The notes below the pieces were generated by a model. The model ran no database searches. It saw nothing but the letters and a program-made list of their open reading frames with translations, and was not told the DNA's origin. The position numbers and the translations under genes are program-made. This document shows, one piece after another, positions 7,855 through 11,051 of a stretch of 11,051 bases of DNA. Numbering within the stretch: the stretch's first letter is position 1; each line of letters opens with the position of its first letter. Source of the stretch: DATKEG01 sp035544515 (GTDB lineage: Bacteria; Acidobacteriota; Vicinamibacteria; Fen-336); contig DATKEG010000122.1 of the NCBI GenBank assembly GCA_035544515.1, positions 1 to 11,051 of the forward strand. The letters are read 5' to 3'.

Positions 7855-9372
7855 ATGCGGCGATGGGTGTGTCTCCTGGCGCTGGCGCTGGCCGTGCCGG
7901 CCGCCGCGCAGGACAGGGGCAAAGACAAGGGCAAGAAGGCAGCCGAGCAGAAGCCGGCCCCCGTCACGGTCGAGGACCTCGTCCGCCAGGCCGAGGAGAA
8001 ATCGGCCGCCGGCGAGCACGACGCGGCGGCGGAGCTGCTGCGCAAGGCCGCGGACATGCCCGCGGCCACCGGAGACGTGAGCCTGCGCCTGGGCCGCGTG
8101 CTGGAGGCCAAGGGCGAGATGGATACGGCCATCGACGCCTACAAGGTGGCGAGCGACAAGCTCGCCGGGGGCCCGAAGGGCGAGGCGCTGGGCCGCATGG
8201 CCGTGCTGCAGCGCATGCGGGGCATGGCCGAGGCCCGGGCCACGGCCGAAGCCGCCGCGGCCGCCGATCCCGAGGGAGCGTGGCCGGCCATCGCCATGGC
8301 GCACCTGCGCGCGGGCGAGGGCCAGGGCGACGAGGCGGTGGCGCTCGCCCAGAAGGCGGCCGCGGGCGGCGGCGCCGCCGCCTCGGTCGCCCTCGGGTTG
8401 GCCCAGGAGGCGCGCGGGGACGTCGCCGCGGCGGAGGCGGCCTACCGGGAGGCCCTGGCCGACCCGCTGGTGAAGGTCGGGGCCAGCATCGGGCTCGCGC
8501 GCGTGCTGCGCAAGACGGGCCGCGCGGCCGAAGCCGAGCCGCTCATCAAGGCCGCCCTCGACGCGGCGCCCGGGGCGGTCAACGCCTACAAGGAATCGGC
8601 GCGGGTGAAGATCGCGCTGGGCCGCGCCTCCGAGGCGATGGGCGACGCGGCCACCGCCGCCGCCCTGGCCGAGAACGACCCCGAGGCCAAGCAGCTCGTG
8701 CAGGAGGTCGCGGTGGCCAAGGCGACCGAATACATCCGCACCAACCAGGTGGACCTCGCCATCCAGGACCTCACGAAGATCCGCGACGAGAGCCCGGAGC
8801 TGGTGGCCGCGCGCGTGGGCCTGGCCCGGGCGCACGTGGCCAAGCGCCAGGCCGACCCCGCGGTGGCCGAGCTGCGCAAGGCCGTCGAGCTCGACGCCGC
8901 CAACTCCGAGGCCCAGTTCCAGCTCGGGCAGGTGCTCCACCTGATGAAGCGGGACGCCGCGGGGGCGGTGCCGGCGTACGAGAAGGCGGTGGCCGCGGAG
9001 CCCGGCAACCTCGACTACCGCACGGCGCTCGGGGCGGCGCTCCTCGAGGCAAAGGAATACGACCGCGCGGTGGCCGAGCTCGGCAAGGCCGCGGAATCGC
9101 CCGCCTACAAGAAGGCCGATGCCTGGCTCTACATGGGCGCCGCCCACCTGGCCGCCAAGCGCTACAAGGACGCCGTGGCCGCCCTCGACCAGGCCGCGGC
9201 GGTCGCTCCCGACAACCCGCAGGTCGAGGGCTACCTGGCGTGGGCGTACTTCGGGCTCAAGGACGCGAAGAGCTTCAAGGTGCACGGGGCGCGGGCCAAG
9301 GCGCTCGGGAACAACGACGCGACGCTCATGTCGTACCTCGCGCGCGTGGAGAAGGGCGAGGAGATCAAGTGA
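7855..9372 (+). CDS. Exported tetratricopeptide-repeat protein
   Basis: A 505-residue periplasmic or outer-membrane-associated scaffold; TPR arrays usually bind partner proteins rather than catalyse. It starts with a signal peptide (MRRW, hydrophobic residues 5-16, PAAAQ with cleavage near residue 18-19). A Lys-rich segment (21-33) follows, then back-to-back helical repeats from about 38 to the C-terminus, with TPR spacing of about 34 residues and recurring hallmarks such as LGRVLEAKGEMDTAIDAYK, LGQVLHLMKRD and the penultimate repeat AWLYMGAAHLAAKRYKDAV. Ala is heavily over-represented. The start is ATG 7855, with GGGAGG five bases upstream; GTG 7849 would add two residues but overlaps that site. 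The stop codon overlaps the start of the next gene, so the two are probably translated together. The partner and pathway are not identifiable; assembly, secretion or gliding-type envelope roles are possible but unproven. Confidence 0.9.
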   Translation: MRRWVCLLALALAVPAAAQDRGKDKGKKAAEQKPAPVTVEDLVRQAEEKSAAGEHDAAAELLRKAADMPAATGDVSLRLGRVLEAKGEMDTAIDAYKVASDKLAGGPKGEALGRMAVLQRMRGMAEARATAEAAAAADPEGAWPAIAMAHLRAGEGQGDEAVALAQKAAAGGGAAASVALGLAQEARGDVAAAEAAYREALADPLVKVGASIGLARVLRKTGRAAEAEPLIKAALDAAPGAVNAYKESARVKIALGRASEAMGDAATAAALAENDPEAKQLVQEVAVAKATEYIRTNQVDLAIQDLTKIRDESPELVAARVGLARAHVAKRQADPAVAELRKAVELDAANSEAQFQLGQVLHLMKRDAAGAVPAYEKAVAAEPGNLDYRTALGAALLEAKEYDRAVAELGKAAESPAYKKADAWLYMGAAHLAAKRYKDAVAALDQAAAVAPDNPQVEGYLAWAYFGLKDAKSFKVHGARAKALGNNDATLMSYLARVEKGEEIK

Positions 9373-9692
9373 CCCGCGCGATGACGGGGGCGGCCTGCGC
9401 GCTAGCACTCCTCGCCGGGTGCGCTCGCGACGCGCCCCCGGAAGCGAAGTCGGACGACATCGGGGCGCAGACCGCGCGCATCGCGAACGACACGGAGGTG
9501 CTGGCCGAAGCCCAGGAGGCGGTCAACGCCGTCGTGCGCAACGCACCGGACTGCGAGGCGGCGAAGGCCTCCATGGAGGAGGCGCACCGCAGGATCGCGG
9601 AGGCGGCCGGCGAGGTGCAGACCGTGACCGGCCGCACCACCCTCGACGCCATGCGACAGCAGGTGCGCCGCGTGGCCGAGTTGTGCCCGTAG
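9369..9692 (+). CDS. Small lipoprotein translationally coupled to the TPR protein
   Basis: A 107-residue predicted lipoprotein of unknown function. A short signal (MTRAMTGAACALALLAG) ends in the lipobox LAGC, with lipidated Cys18. The residue after it is Ala, not Asp, so by the usual rule it would be sorted to the outer membrane. The 89-residue mature part is mostly helical and charged, with two further cysteines (Cys62 in PDCEAAK, and Cys106 second from the end) that could pair in the periplasm. The start is GTG 9369, whose GTGA overlaps the stop of the TPR gene. GAGGAG five bases upstream supports it over ATG 9381, which would leave too short a signal. The overlap suggests the product works with the TPR protein, perhaps as its membrane anchor; this is inferred. 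No family was recognised. Confidence 0.82.
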   Translation: MTRAMTGAACALALLAGCARDAPPEAKSDDIGAQTARIANDTEVLAEAQEAVNAVVRNAPDCEAAKASMEEAHRRIAEAAGEVQTVTGRTTLDAMRQQVRRVAELCP

Positions 9693-9695
9693 CGG

Positions 9696-11051
<1,356 letters not shown>

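Noticed and set aside
7426..9408. 660-residue open frame on the minus strand
   Set aside because: It is antisense to the TPR gene, with low-complexity Gly/Arg/His/Leu content. It also covers the small gene at 7499-7726 in a different frame, giving a Ser/Arg-rich string there.

Overview
The window is high-GC DNA (third codon positions almost all G or C) with densely packed genes on both strands. It looks like chromosome from a diderm (Gram-negative type) bacterium: there is an exported L,D-transpeptidase, a lipoprotein with a good lipobox, and an Hsp70-cochaperone-like/Ser-Thr kinase fusion of the kind found in large-genome soil lineages. A deltaproteobacterial/Myxococcota-like or Candidatus Rokubacteria/Methylomirabilota-like source would fit, but this is inference from style and gene content; no phylogenetic marker was compared. 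I saw no transposase, integrase, CRISPR array, rRNA or tRNA.

Layout. Minus strand, 1-2399: the first 799 residues of SMC, the chromosome condensation ATPase, cut by the left edge of the window. A 231-base non-coding spacer follows. Minus strand, 2631-4391: an exported YcbB/LdtD-type L,D-transpeptidase. A 288-base divergent region holds a 24-base inverted repeat on the transpeptidase side and a clear sigma70-like promoter (TTGACA-17-TAAATT) facing right. Plus strand, 4680-7448: a 922-residue protein joining a Ser/Thr kinase, a PATAN/DUF4388 domain, a J-domain with intact HPD, and C-terminal TPRs; this is the most interesting gene here. Minus strand, 7499-7726: a small unrecognised gene. Plus strand, 7855-9692: a two-gene unit behind another sigma70-like promoter, made of an exported TPR-repeat protein and a 107-residue lipoprotein whose start overlaps the TPR stop codon (GTGA). 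Minus strand, 9696-11051: an NCS1-family nucleobase/hydantoin/allantoin permease, missing its N-terminus at the right edge and lying three bases from the lipoprotein gene, tail to tail.

How they work together. The smc and transpeptidase genes are housekeeping (chromosome folding, peptidoglycan crosslinking). They point the same way but are separated by a gap with its own hairpin, so co-transcription is uncertain. The kinase is soluble (no membrane helix) and joins phosphorylation, a two-component-associated domain and chaperone recruitment in one chain. The TPR protein and lipoprotein are probably translated together and act in the envelope. Nothing in the sequence ties the permease to the others. 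No defence or mobile system is visible.
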